Of a stretch of DNA of 50,032 nt, positions 33,099 through 41,839 are shown piece after piece. The notes under the pieces are model-generated. The model ran no database searches, was not told where the DNA came from, and was given only the letters and a program-made list of their open reading frames with translations. Positions within the stretch are counted from its first letter, which is position 1. The number at the start of each line of letters is the position of its first letter. Made by a program: the position numbers and the translations under genes. This stretch comes from Gammaproteobacteria bacterium. Its GTDB lineage: Bacteria; Pseudomonadota; Gammaproteobacteria; Francisellales; CACEW01. The stretch spans positions 1-50,032 of the forward strand of contig JAUSAW010000014.1 in NCBI GenBank assembly GCA_030652335.1. The letters run 5' to 3'.

Positions 33099-33665
33099 TC
33101 ATTGATAAACTTGGGCGGACAGGACTTCCTGGCTGAAATGGTCTTGAAAGGCAAGCCCTGCTTCAATACCGTGGTCTTTGTCCTCAACTTTTCTGTGCCA
33201 GCATATTTTGGCTATCCCTTGGAGTTGTGGAATCACAAAATCATTGCCAAAGTCGAAACGCAACAGAGAAGCGGAGGGAAGTTCTCTGTCAATGAGGATA
33301 CGCATACCACCCCGGCTATAATCAAGCGTCACTGCTTGTTCAGAAAAGTTTCCATGTAGTACGCCGATGAAGTCACAAGTTTGGATCAAGACATTATGCA
33401 CACTAGGAAGTCGTGGAGAACTGCGCCTACTTTTATAATTATTGGTCTCTGTATTCAAAGTAGCTTTTTCCATATGGCAGTACCTTGAATATGTTAGACA
33501 TTGTTTGTAATTCTGAGTCAGGCAATAGGACTGAAGATGCTCGCGAGTTGGAATGTAAATACCGTCAGGGCGTATGGTGCATGCCTGTATAGTTTTCAAA
33601 AAATGAAGACACTTTGTGCATGCTGTGCATGCTTCACTTTCTATTGCTTCCAACTCTTTTTTCAT
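33099..33665 (-). CDS. PilZ-domain protein with cysteine-rich N-terminus
   Basis: About 188 residues. The C-terminal PilZ-like part has SSPRLPSVHNVLI and AVTLDYSRGGMRILID (the D-x-S-x-x-G motif); the usual upstream R-x3-R appears as RRSSPR. PilZ domains bind cyclic-di-GMP. The N-terminal ~75 residues are Cys-rich: CTACTKC, then YCLTQNYKQCLTYSRYC, a spacing often seen in small metal- or Cys-rich modules of such PilZ proteins. It is 66 bp after the sigma-54 activator gene and probably co-transcribed. ATG at 33665 is preceded by GGGGGG. A longer frame to 33698 is possible. Confidence 0.75.
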   Translation of the reverse strand: MKKELEAIESEACTACTKCLHFLKTIQACTIRPDGIYIPTREHLQSYCLTQNYKQCLTYSRYCHMEKATLNTETNNYKSRRSSPRLPSVHNVLIQTCDFIGVLHGNFSEQAVTLDYSRGGMRILIDRELPSASLLRFDFGNDFVIPQLQGIAKICWHRKVEDKDHGIEAGLAFQDHFSQEVLSAQVYQ

Positions 33666-33731
33666 GACCAGCCCCCCAATTACAATAACAAAACCCATGT
33701 TTTTACATGCAAAAAACAGACCAAATATTAC

Positions 33732-35240
33732 CTACTCTCCCCTGCATTGTTTAGGTGTAATCCCGTATCGTTTCATCTTTTCGTATAGGGTTGTCTTGGC
33801 CAGGCCGAGCTGTTTAGAAACGTCGTCAATCTTTCCTGTATGTTTTCTGAGAGCGGCTGAAATCACTTCAGCTTCATATAGGGAGATACTTTCTTTCAAC
33901 GGTCGGTTGATGAGATTTTCAATGGAGGGCTCCAAAGTGCCACTATTTGTTGAGGTTGTTTTTGGCATATCTATATTCAAATTATGGGGAGTAATCATGC
34001 CATTTTTGGAAAACAATACAGCACGTTGTATGACGCTTTCCAGCTCGCGAACGTTACCTGGCCAATTATAGGCCAGCAATTTATCTACCACACTATTCGG
34101 AAGAAATGTGACCTCCTTGTTGAACAGTTCCCTATATTTTATGAGAAATTTTGTGGCAAGCAGGACGATATCTTCCTTACGCTCGCGCAAGGGTACCTGG
34201 TGGAGATTGATAACATTCAGCCGGTAGTAAAGGTCTTCCCTATATCTTCCATTATTAACCGCTGTGATCAGGTTGGCATTAGTGGCGGCAATGATTCGTA
34301 CGTCAACAGAAATTGGCTTATTGGATCCTATTTTGAGAATTTCACCATTTTGCAGAACACGCAGCAGAGCAGATTGCATCTTAGGGCTGATATCACCGAT
34401 TTCATCGAGAAAGATGGTTCCACCATCGGCTTCCTCAAATTTCCCTTTTTTACTGGATATTGCCCCGGTAAAGGCTCCTTTTTCATAACCGAAAAGGTCG
34501 CTCTCCAGCAGGCTTTCCGTAACAGCGGCACAATTGAACTTGAGAAAACGTTTCTCTGCCCTAGTGCTGTGCTTGTGTACCAGGTCTGCTACAAGTTCCT
34601 TGCCAGTACCTGACTCCCCTGTAATCAAGATGGTGGCATCAGATTCGGCAACTTGATAAATCGTTTCCCGGAGGGTACGTATTGCTTTGCTTTCACCGAT
34701 CATCTGGCTGCGATCGGATAAACGTTCTGTTTCTTTTCTGAGATGATTTATCTCGGAAGACAATTGTTGCCGCTCGGTCTCACTTTGATTAAGAGTGGCT
34801 ATTTTTTCCAGGAGTACCTTTTCGATGTTTTCGCGATATTGTTCAAGTTCAAGTTCATGCAGTTTCTTCTGGGTAATGTCCCGGAAAACAACAAGAAGAA
34901 GATTATCCTGACGATACCCTACAAAGGGAACATGACTGTATTCCACGTAAAAATTATCATTGATCTTTCTTTCGATTACCTGACCAAATGATTCTTTGTT
35001 CTTTATATAGCTAAAAGGGCACACATGGTCATCACAGGGGTTGTCAATCCCGATGATACCCTGGTAACATTTCCGGCCTTTCTGGTTGCCCAGTTTGCTT
35101 ATGGCCGCGGCATTCATATGCTCGATCACAAAATCATCTTTGATGATAAAGAGCATGTCAGGTAACAGGTCAAACAGTATCTTGCTGTTTTGTGCCAGCC
35201 TGGATATTTCTTGTTTTGTGGATGTTGGTGTTTCCTGCAT
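33732..35240 (-). CDS. PAS-domain sigma-54-dependent transcriptional activator
   Basis: An orphan bacterial enhancer-binding protein. Residues ~15-125 are a PAS domain (Cys-containing loop KCYQG...NPCDDHVCPF), followed by a coiled coil (~130-180), the AAA+ domain with GESGTGKE (Walker A, ~208), FGYEKGAFTGA (sigma-54-contact loop, ~250-260), GGTIFLDEIGD (Walker B), and GNVRELE (R finger region), then a short C-terminal helix-turn-helix (ending KTTLYEKMKRYGI). No receiver domain is present, so it is not the usual PrsR of the PrsK/PrsR pair. It probably drives the -24/-12 promoters here. ATG at 35240 is chosen over a GTG 12 nt upstream. Confidence 0.92.
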   Translation of the reverse strand: MQETPTSTKQEISRLAQNSKILFDLLPDMLFIIKDDFVIEHMNAAAISKLGNQKGRKCYQGIIGIDNPCDDHVCPFSYIKNKESFGQVIERKINDNFYVEYSHVPFVGYRQDNLLLVVFRDITQKKLHELELEQYRENIEKVLLEKIATLNQSETERQQLSSEINHLRKETERLSDRSQMIGESKAIRTLRETIYQVAESDATILITGESGTGKELVADLVHKHSTRAEKRFLKFNCAAVTESLLESDLFGYEKGAFTGAISSKKGKFEEADGGTIFLDEIGDISPKMQSALLRVLQNGEILKIGSNKPISVDVRIIAATNANLITAVNNGRYREDLYYRLNVINLHQVPLRERKEDIVLLATKFLIKYRELFNKEVTFLPNSVVDKLLAYNWPGNVRELESVIQRAVLFSKNGMITPHNLNIDMPKTTSTNSGTLEPSIENLINRPLKESISLYEAEVISAALRKHTGKIDDVSKQLGLAKTTLYEKMKRYGITPKQCRGE

Positions 35241-35431
35241 TGTGTATACCACTAGAATTGCTTAGTTTATAAGAACGTAACCACTCAGGCTTTGCACCCT
35301 ACAGGGGAAATCATTAACCAATCTAAAAGACTACAAATGCTTCATCACACAGGTATCACACTTAAGGGGCCTTACTTTCAAAATAGAGATTGGCGCCCGC
35401 AGTTCGTATTACGGAGTAGCTATGAATGGGT

Positions 35432-36757
35432 TTATGCAAAATACACCTTCGTCAGATGTTCTTTTTTTCGATATACATTTCTGGTGTCGACAATGAGCTG
35501 AGCATGTTGCCAGATAAAGTCATAGTCATAAGCAGAATGATTAGTGGCTAGCAGAATGCAGTCAACAGCAGAGAGGCTTTCCGGGGTGAGCGGCACACTG
35601 GATAAATTCAGGGCGTACTGTCGCCTGGGCAGAAGTACAGGGATATGGGGATCATTGTATTGTACCTCGGCGCCCTTTTGGAGCAGAAGGTCCATGAGCT
35701 TGAAGGACGGCGATTCTCGGGGGTCATCCACATCTTTTTTATAGGCAACGCCAAGCACCAGCACCTTGGCTCCCTTCAGGGACTTTCTTCTCTCGTTCAG
35801 TGCTTCCTGGGTTCGCTGAATCACATAATAGGGCATGGAGGAATTCACTTCGCCGGCCAGTTCTATAAACTTGGTCTGCATATCGTACTCGCGCGCTTTG
35901 CTGGTCAAGTAAAAAGGGTCAATGGGGATGCAATGTCCTCCCAGTCCTGGGCCGGGATAAAAGGGCATGTAGCCGAACGGCTTGGTGCTGGCTGCATCGA
36001 TTACTTCCCAGATATTGATGCCCATCCGATGACAAAGCACCTTCAACTCATTGACCAAGGCGATATTGACGCTGCGAAAGATATTTTCAAGCAGTTTGGT
36101 CAATTCCGCAGCCTGGGTGGAGGAAACAGGCACTACTCGTTCGATGGCTATGGCATAGAGTTGTTGAGCAAGGTGTGATGAATATTCATCCGTTCCGCCC
36201 ACAACTTTGGGAATGGTAGCGGTGCCAAAATGGGGATTACCGGGATCTTCCCGTTCCGGTGAAAAGGCAAGGATAAAATCACGACCGGCGATCAGGCCGT
36301 TTTTTTCAAGAATGGGCTGCAAAACCTCGACAGTGGTACCGGGATAGGTGGTACTTTCCAGCACAACCGCCTGCCCCGGACGGAGCTGCCTGGCAATGGC
36401 CTCACCGGTAGCTGTGATATATTGCAGGTCTGGTTCCCGATTTTTGGTCAGAGGTGTCGGCACACAGATCAGCAGGGCATCAGGCTCGTTGAGCCTGGAA
36501 AAATCGTCTGTGGCATCAAAGAGCCCCTCATTGATGAAGGCCGTTAATTCCTCGGCTGAGATATGCTTGATATAGCTCTGTCCGGCCTTGATTTTCTCGA
36601 TTTTGGTCGGATCAAGATCAAAGCCAAGCACCCTGCATCCTTTGCGCATAAAGGTAAAGCTGAGCGGCAGTCCAACATATCCAAGACCGATCACCCCTAC
36701 AACTAGATTTTTTTCTGCAATTTTCCGTTCAAGTTCCTTCACTGCATCAGAGATCAT
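35432..36757 (-). CDS. Nucleotide-sugar 6-dehydrogenase (UDP-HexNAc/ManNAc dehydrogenase-like)
   Basis: 441 residues. VGVIGLGYVGLPLSFTFM (Rossmann loop), ICVPTPLTKNREPDL, LESTTYPGTT, AFSPEREDPG, and the catalytic Cys in GLGGHCIPIDPFYL, then VLVLGVAYKKDVDDPRESP. The combination V-P-T-P-L, E-R-x-D-P-G and GGHCIPIDP is that of the WecC/WbpA/TviB type, oxidising UDP-N-acetylhexosamine (or ManNAc) to the uronic acid. GGAG lies 6 nt before ATG at 36757. It follows the BY-kinase gene by 158 bp. With WecB it would make UDP-ManNAcA; a UDP-GlcNAc oxidising role is possible. Confidence 0.88.
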   Translation of the reverse strand: MISDAVKELERKIAEKNLVVGVIGLGYVGLPLSFTFMRKGCRVLGFDLDPTKIEKIKAGQSYIKHISAEELTAFINEGLFDATDDFSRLNEPDALLICVPTPLTKNREPDLQYITATGEAIARQLRPGQAVVLESTTYPGTTVEVLQPILEKNGLIAGRDFILAFSPEREDPGNPHFGTATIPKVVGGTDEYSSHLAQQLYAIAIERVVPVSSTQAAELTKLLENIFRSVNIALVNELKVLCHRMGINIWEVIDAASTKPFGYMPFYPGPGLGGHCIPIDPFYLTSKAREYDMQTKFIELAGEVNSSMPYYVIQRTQEALNERRKSLKGAKVLVLGVAYKKDVDDPRESPSFKLMDLLLQKGAEVQYNDPHIPVLLPRRQYALNLSSVPLTPESLSAVDCILLATNHSAYDYDFIWQHAQLIVDTRNVYRKKEHLTKVYFA

Positions 36758-36915
36758 TTATAGCTCCATTTATACTCTTTGTGTAACTACCTGTTCAGGT
36801 TGTTTTGTCTTATTTTTAATGGCTTGAGTGGAATTGCTGTTTGATTCGATTTTGGCTTGGCATGTTGACAGGCTACAGTCTAAACACCTGTATAGTATCG
36901 AACCCTGCCTTTCCA

Positions 36916-37779
36916 TCATCCCGAATAATAGTCATGATAGCCGTACCCCATCTTCTTATCCAGAAAGGCTTCCATTTTATTTTCCGGATAGGCATTAAAG
37001 ACCAAGCCTAATATCTTCTCCGGCCCGATAGTATCAATAAATTTTTTGACGTGTTCTTTTTTTGACGTCCCATATCGGACAACCAGAATCACTCCGTCAA
37101 GATATTTGGCCAGGATATTTGTTTCCGAGGCGACAATATTGGGAGGGCTGTCAAAAAGGATAATCCGGTCTTGATAGCGGTTGGCCAGTTCATCGATAAG
37201 TGATACCATTCTGTTGGAATCCAGGAGATCTGAAGGGTTTCTGGGTGGCTTTCCACTGGGAATCAAGGATAGTTTTGGCTGTCCGGTCTTTCTGATAAGA
37301 TGTGAGATGTCTATATTATCTTGCAGGTGATCGACAAGGCCGGTCTCATTGGAGAGGCCAAACAGCTGGGCCAGAGCAGGACGTCGTAAATCACAGTCAA
37401 GCATCAGGGCGTGATGTTCCATTCCTTGTGCCAGGGCAATGCCCAGATTGGCACAAATAAATCCTTTACCCTCATGTGGAACTACGCTTGTCACGAGAAT
37501 GGTTTTGGGTGGTTTCCCTGAAGAAGGGTAGAGAATGGGGGTGCGAAGACGCCGGAAGCTTTCAAAAAACGGGGAATGGGGGTTGGTTGAGAGTTGCAAC
37601 CGTTTGTTCCAATGGTCAGCGGCAAAACAGTTGTCAGCCTTGTCCGTTTTTTCCTCGGCAGCTTTTGCAGAAGTGGTTTCGATTGGTTGCTGAATTTTCT
37701 GGGGTTCCAGAGAAACAGAGGCAGTTGATTGATGCCCTGAGGCAGAATTTCTTTCTAATGCTTGTGTTAATTTGCCCAT
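36916..37779 (-). CDS. BY-kinase (tyrosine autokinase), CpsD/CapB-type, with altered Walker A
   Basis: 287 residues. A bacterial tyrosine kinase of the exosortase/EPS locus type. It has ILVTSVVPHEGKGFICANLG at about 94-113, LMLDCDLRRPALAQLFGL (Walker A', D-C-D), IILFDSPPNIV (Walker B), and a C-terminal Tyr cluster (MGYGYHDYYSG). The Walker A lysine is there, but the next residue is Gly (HEGKGF) where Ser/Thr is expected (GEGKS/T). It should work with the Wzz-type protein encoded 80 bp upstream to control chain length. Whether ATP binding is reduced is unknown. Residues 1-60 are a variable linker. Confidence 0.85.
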   Translation of the reverse strand: MGKLTQALERNSASGHQSTASVSLEPQKIQQPIETTSAKAAEEKTDKADNCFAADHWNKRLQLSTNPHSPFFESFRRLRTPILYPSSGKPPKTILVTSVVPHEGKGFICANLGIALAQGMEHHALMLDCDLRRPALAQLFGLSNETGLVDHLQDNIDISHLIRKTGQPKLSLIPSGKPPRNPSDLLDSNRMVSLIDELANRYQDRIILFDSPPNIVASETNILAKYLDGVILVVRYGTSKKEHVKKFIDTIGPEKILGLVFNAYPENKMEAFLDKKMGYGYHDYYSG

Positions 37780-37859
37780 TTTATTTTAAATTCCTTACAA
37801 ATTATACGAAGATAATGTCATATGTTGGTTCTTGGCTGTTCAATTCTTTGTAAGATATC

Positions 37860-39431
37860 TTACAGAATGATATTGCCGCGATGCCATAAGAAAATGGTAG
37901 TTGCGGCCAGGGAGAGTAGCCAGACAGCAAAAAAACAATACCACAACATATTCTTTTTCTTTTTTTCTTTTTCTTCTGTCGCCAAAGAAATAAAGGGCAG
38001 TGCACAGGTTACGGGAACCTGAAGATATCTCTCAATTTCCAGCACGTCTTTAAAAGAAGTATCCATAAAATCAAACCCGAGAACCAAACCACATCCGCTG
38101 GCCAGCCCAAGAACTATCGCCATCATAATAATTTTCAGAAAATTTCCTGTAATTGGTTTTTCCGGTAAATATGCAGGATCAACAAGTTTAAACTGGCTGC
38201 CCTTTTGGCGCATTTCAATGCTTTCCGCTGCTGCGGCGGTAAGGCTTTGGGAAAGAAGAGCATCATAATATTTTTTTAATTCACTATAGTCTCTGGTCAG
38301 TGCCGTCCATTCCGCCTCACGGATTGGACTGGCGTCTATCCACTCCTGGTAGGTTTTGATCTGGCTGAGAATTTTCTCGTTCTCATCCCGCAGGTTTTTC
38401 AGGTTCAGTTCGATCTCTTTCAGTTGAATGGAGAAATCGTTTGTGTTGTTTCCTCTTAATGGCGAAACAGATACTGCAGATTTGTTCTTTGTGTTGCTAT
38501 ATGTTACCGGGAGAGAATCTTGTTCCATTTCAAGTTGTTTGACTTGTTTTTCTGCCCGTTTCACTGCCGGATGATCAGGAGTATATCTTGCCAGTAAGTT
38601 TTGCAAAAGTTTCCGCGCTCCAGCCAGATCGGTATTGCCTCCGGTTGTCGGTCCAGAACCGCTGGAGTTGGTTGCTGCATTCATTCGGCTTTTCTGGTTC
38701 GCCAATTGCTCAGAGACCAATAGTCGTGTTTGCTCAAGGGTGTGAATATTGGTTTGAGTGGCTTGAAATTGTTCGTGAAGGGCATTGATCCGAGCCATAT
38801 TGGACTCTCGGTGATCAGGCATTTCATTGTAATATTTCAGTTTGTAATCCCGCATGAGGGCATCTTTTTTATCTAGTGATTCCTTTGACATGCGGAGTTC
38901 GTCCTGAACATAGGAAGTGGTTTCTGTGGCCCGCTCCTCTCGTACCCGTAAATTTTCTTCAATGAATCGTGAAGCAAGGGAGTTTGTTACCCGCATGACC
39001 AGAGCAGGATCTTTTCCTTGAAAGGAGACACTGAAAACATTTCCCTTTGTTCGCTGAACGTTAATGTGAATATCATCGGTACGCATCCTGGCGATAACAT
39101 CTTCAATGGGAACTTTTTCCAATAACTCACGATAAAGATTAAAATCCTTGATGATTTTTTCAAGACTTGTTCTGCTTGTTACTTGCTGGGCCACAGTGTT
39201 GACCATATCCTCTAAGCGTTTTTCTTCATCCGGGGAGAATTTGGAAGGATTGATCTGCTGTTGTTGATAGATAAGAGAGGCGGTAGATTGATAGACCTTG
39301 GGAATGAAGAGATAGAAGGCATATCCAGCGGAAACGGCTATCAGCAGGCAGCCGATAATTAATTTATGCCAATCAAAAAATAAATTTAGATATCTTTTCA
39401 AGAGGTCCAGTTGTGGCTGCTCGGTATTCAT
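37860..39431 (-). CDS. Wzz/GNVR-type polysaccharide chain-length determinant (exosortase-locus type)
   Basis: 523 residues. Two flanking membrane segments (about 22-46 and 440-462) bound a large periplasmic coiled-coil region, with a third hydrophobic segment near the C-terminus (LWYCFFAVWLLSLAATTIFLW). The N-terminal Wzz part is DLLKRYLNLFFDWHKL, PKVYQSTASLIYQ; the coiled-coil spans RATETTSYVQDELRMSKESL to EQARL-type repeats. The GNVR-like end has EAEWTALTRDYSELKKYYDALL. It sets chain length with Wzy and the BY-kinase. It is 85 bp after the barrel gene. No clear ribosome-binding site is seen before its ATG. Confidence 0.88.
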   Translation of the reverse strand: MNTEQPQLDLLKRYLNLFFDWHKLIIGCLLIAVSAGYAFYLFIPKVYQSTASLIYQQQQINPSKFSPDEEKRLEDMVNTVAQQVTSRTSLEKIIKDFNLYRELLEKVPIEDVIARMRTDDIHINVQRTKGNVFSVSFQGKDPALVMRVTNSLASRFIEENLRVREERATETTSYVQDELRMSKESLDKKDALMRDYKLKYYNEMPDHRESNMARINALHEQFQATQTNIHTLEQTRLLVSEQLANQKSRMNAATNSSGSGPTTGGNTDLAGARKLLQNLLARYTPDHPAVKRAEKQVKQLEMEQDSLPVTYSNTKNKSAVSVSPLRGNNTNDFSIQLKEIELNLKNLRDENEKILSQIKTYQEWIDASPIREAEWTALTRDYSELKKYYDALLSQSLTAAAAESIEMRQKGSQFKLVDPAYLPEKPITGNFLKIIMMAIVLGLASGCGLVLGFDFMDTSFKDVLEIERYLQVPVTCALPFISLATEEKEKKKKNMLWYCFFAVWLLSLAATTIFLWHRGNIIL

Positions 39432-39516
39432 CGTTGTCTGTGAATTATTTCTTAATTTTTAAAATTTCTGAATTTGTTATGCGAAAGGACTTTGGTACCG
39501 CTGGTTTCCGATAACA

Positions 39517-40866
39517 CTACCATTTGAACAGATCATTAGCGGCTGACAATTGCAGCAGGATGCGGTGATCATCGTATTGATCGGTTTCAAGATCAGCATC
39601 TTGATTAATATAGGTGTATCTGAATGCAATCTGGTACCATCTGGCAAAGGAATAGGCCAGAAGAGCATCTCCTTGAAGCTGCTGCTCTTTTTCCTGCGGA
39701 ACTCGGTCGAGATAAGTGTTTTCACGATACGAGAGGCTTGCAGTACCGGTTACATCCTTGATGAAGGTATAATTGAAGGCACTCCTGACTGCCCAGTAGC
39801 GACTGAGACCCTGGTCGTTCGTGCTGCTGAAGTATTGCTGATCCAGGCCGCTGTCTGCCGACAGAGACAAGGAACTCCTTTCCCATGTCTTGTTAAGTGC
39901 GATCCGCAGGTACATCGCATCGGTATTGGAAAAATTATCTCTTTGAAGCAGTGACATACCGCCTTCGCCACTCAGATTTAAGGTCGGCGAAAACTGATGA
40001 TCCGTACCCGCCGCCATGGTGTGAGCATTATAATCGTCCTGCAATCCATCAAAATCTGTTTGAGAATATCCGTAATGGCCAAAGATCTTGGTAAAAGGTG
40101 TTAAATTATAATAAAGATACAGATCAGAAGTGTTAGTGATCAAATCATTTTCATTTAAGCCGGCGTTGTCAGCGGCCAAATCCCCGGATTTGTCAAAGTC
40201 ACCCTTGACAAATCTGTAATCAAGTTGGCTCGCCCATTGATGATTCAAGCGATGGAGAATTGAAACGTTTGGGGAGTGTTTGACAAAGTCGGCAACCTCT
40301 GGGTCTTTGTTATCCAGAATATGATACTGATAACCAAGCTTTACAAAACTTTCCTGGGCATATTCATAACTGGCTCCGGTGGTGAAATTATTGGTCCAGT
40401 AACGGTTTCTGCCACGTTGGTCGGATATTTGAATGCCCATGTCTCCGTTATCTCTCTGATTCATGCTTGCGCTGGAGAGAGGATCCGCATACGGATCGTC
40501 GGATAAAATATACGTATCTTGAAAATAAACAAGTAGTTTCTGGGCCAGAGAGATATCGTATCGCCCTGAAACAAATTGATCAATACGCTTATCATCTGTG
40601 AGATAGCTGTAAACAACAGTTGGAGCATATTTGATCGTGAAGGTATTTGTCGGCTCAGAGTGAGTGACTGTGAGGCCAGGGGTGATGGTTGTTCTCCATT
40701 CTGATTGCTTAGCGGAAGATTCCCTGTTGATATTTGAGTCATAATCCTGTCCCAGGACAACTTCACCGCTCAGAACATTCTGGGCCGCCCCTGCGGATAT
40801 AGGTATAAGTAAAGGCAAAGCCAGGGCGATCCATGCAATATTTTGTTTTTTAGCTATATAAATCAC
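39517..40866 (-). CDS. Outer-membrane beta-barrel protein of the EPS locus
   Basis: 449 residues with a signal peptide (ALPLLIPISAGAAQ near 17-29) and then alternating hydrophobic/aromatic strands (for example YKYAPTVVYSYLTDD-like stretches, FTIKYAPTVVYSY, IAFRYTYINQDADLETDQYDDHRILLQLSAANDLF) and short turns. This is the pattern of an outer-membrane barrel; no catalytic motif is seen. In exosortase/EPS loci an outer-membrane barrel is often next to the Wza-like gene and is thought to help export. It starts with GTG at 40866, AGGAG 8 nt upstream, and is 20 bp after the Wza-like gene. It ends with an F-K-W tail, as typical for barrels. Confidence 0.8.
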   Translation of the reverse strand: MIYIAKKQNIAWIALALPLLIPISAGAAQNVLSGEVVLGQDYDSNINRESSAKQSEWRTTITPGLTVTHSEPTNTFTIKYAPTVVYSYLTDDKRIDQFVSGRYDISLAQKLLVYFQDTYILSDDPYADPLSSASMNQRDNGDMGIQISDQRGRNRYWTNNFTTGASYEYAQESFVKLGYQYHILDNKDPEVADFVKHSPNVSILHRLNHQWASQLDYRFVKGDFDKSGDLAADNAGLNENDLITNTSDLYLYYNLTPFTKIFGHYGYSQTDFDGLQDDYNAHTMAAGTDHQFSPTLNLSGEGGMSLLQRDNFSNTDAMYLRIALNKTWERSSLSLSADSGLDQQYFSSTNDQGLSRYWAVRSAFNYTFIKDVTGTASLSYRENTYLDRVPQEKEQQLQGDALLAYSFARWYQIAFRYTYINQDADLETDQYDDHRILLQLSAANDLFKW

Positions 40867-40886
40867 TACTAATTCTCCTATTATAT

Positions 40887-41552
40887 TTAAGGGATTACAA
40901 TAGTATCGCCAGAATTAATTGTTACATTTTGTCCGATGTTGGCACCACCAAGAAAATCATCATAATCAAAATAGGTGATTTTTTGCGAAGATCCAGGTCT
41001 GCTAACAATCATAATTTTGGATTTTTTAGCCCATTCCAGCAAGCCACCGGCTTTGGCAATTGCCTGAAGCACTGAAATCGGCTGGTTGATAAGGTATTCA
41101 CCAGGCGTCTTGATCTGCCCAAGAATATAATAGACCTTGCTCTTGCTTTCTGAAAGGATCACGGTAACATTAGGGTCTTCAACAAATTTCACCAGTTTAC
41201 CGGAGATGGTTTTGGCAAGGATGGTGGCGGTAGTGTCTGTCGCTTGAACATCCCCGATCAGTGGCAAGGAGATTTTGCCGTCAATACGAACAAAAACTTT
41301 TTTGGAAATTTCAGGTTCACCAAAAACAGAAACTTCCAAGATATCGCCGGCGCCAAAGGTGTACTCTGCACCTGTACTTTCTCCGGATTTTTGCTGTTCA
41401 GCACTCACGGTAGTGGTATGAAGCAGGAAGATACTCATGATGAGTGCCATGAACAAACAGCAGGTTTTTTTTACCTTGAAAAGAACAGAGCAATCAGTTC
41501 TTTGTAAGTTTGCAAAAAATTTATTTTTGTGCATCAAAATTGCATGATTCAT
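40887..41552 (-). CDS. Wza-like polysaccharide export protein (Poly_export/SLBB)
   Basis: 221 residues. After a signal sequence (a hydrophobic stretch ending VSAEQQ, about 31-53) comes a Poly_export domain (YTFGAGDILEVSVFGEPEISKKV, IDGKISLPLIGDVQA, FVEDPNVTVIL) and one SLBB domain (VYYILGQIKTPGEYLINQPISVLQAIAKAGGLLEWA). It is the periplasmic/outer-membrane EPS exporter, in the short single-SLBB form found in exosortase loci. No lipobox Cys is evident. AGAGGA is 5-6 nt before ATG at 41552. It is the first gene of a leftward operon with the barrel, Wzz, BY-kinase and dehydrogenase genes. Confidence 0.9.
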   Translation of the reverse strand: MNHAILMHKNKFFANLQRTDCSVLFKVKKTCCLFMALIMSIFLLHTTTVSAEQQKSGESTGAEYTFGAGDILEVSVFGEPEISKKVFVRIDGKISLPLIGDVQATDTTATILAKTISGKLVKFVEDPNVTVILSESKSKVYYILGQIKTPGEYLINQPISVLQAIAKAGGLLEWAKKSKIMIVSRPGSSQKITYFDYDDFLGGANIGQNVTINSGDTIVIP

Positions 41553-41839
41553 ATCATTCCTCTTTCCTTGAAAAAAACAGTTAAAATTTCATTTCTGAAT
41601 AGGCTTAAAGAGTCTTTTATCAACAACAATTGCATGTAAACAAATAGAACTATTGGTTTACTAAAAAACAATTCTTATTTTTTTAGTAAATTTGTATCTC
41701 ATTTGTAATGTTGAGAAGCATTTTCATTTTTTATTTATACCAGTAAAATGAAAAAAGTATATAACACTTTGTAATATTAATTAAACATAGTACATTTTTA
41801 AGAAATATTTGTTTTTTTATTTAACCATTGGAGCTCACT
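41553..41839. promoter_or_regulatory. Divergent promoter region (export operon / TPR lipoprotein)
   Basis: 287 bp, very AT-rich, between two divergently transcribed genes, so promoters for both must lie here. I could not identify a convincing -24/-12 site in either direction. A GG-N10-GC match at the start codon of the plus-strand gene is a coincidence. No gene is present. Confidence 0.55.
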
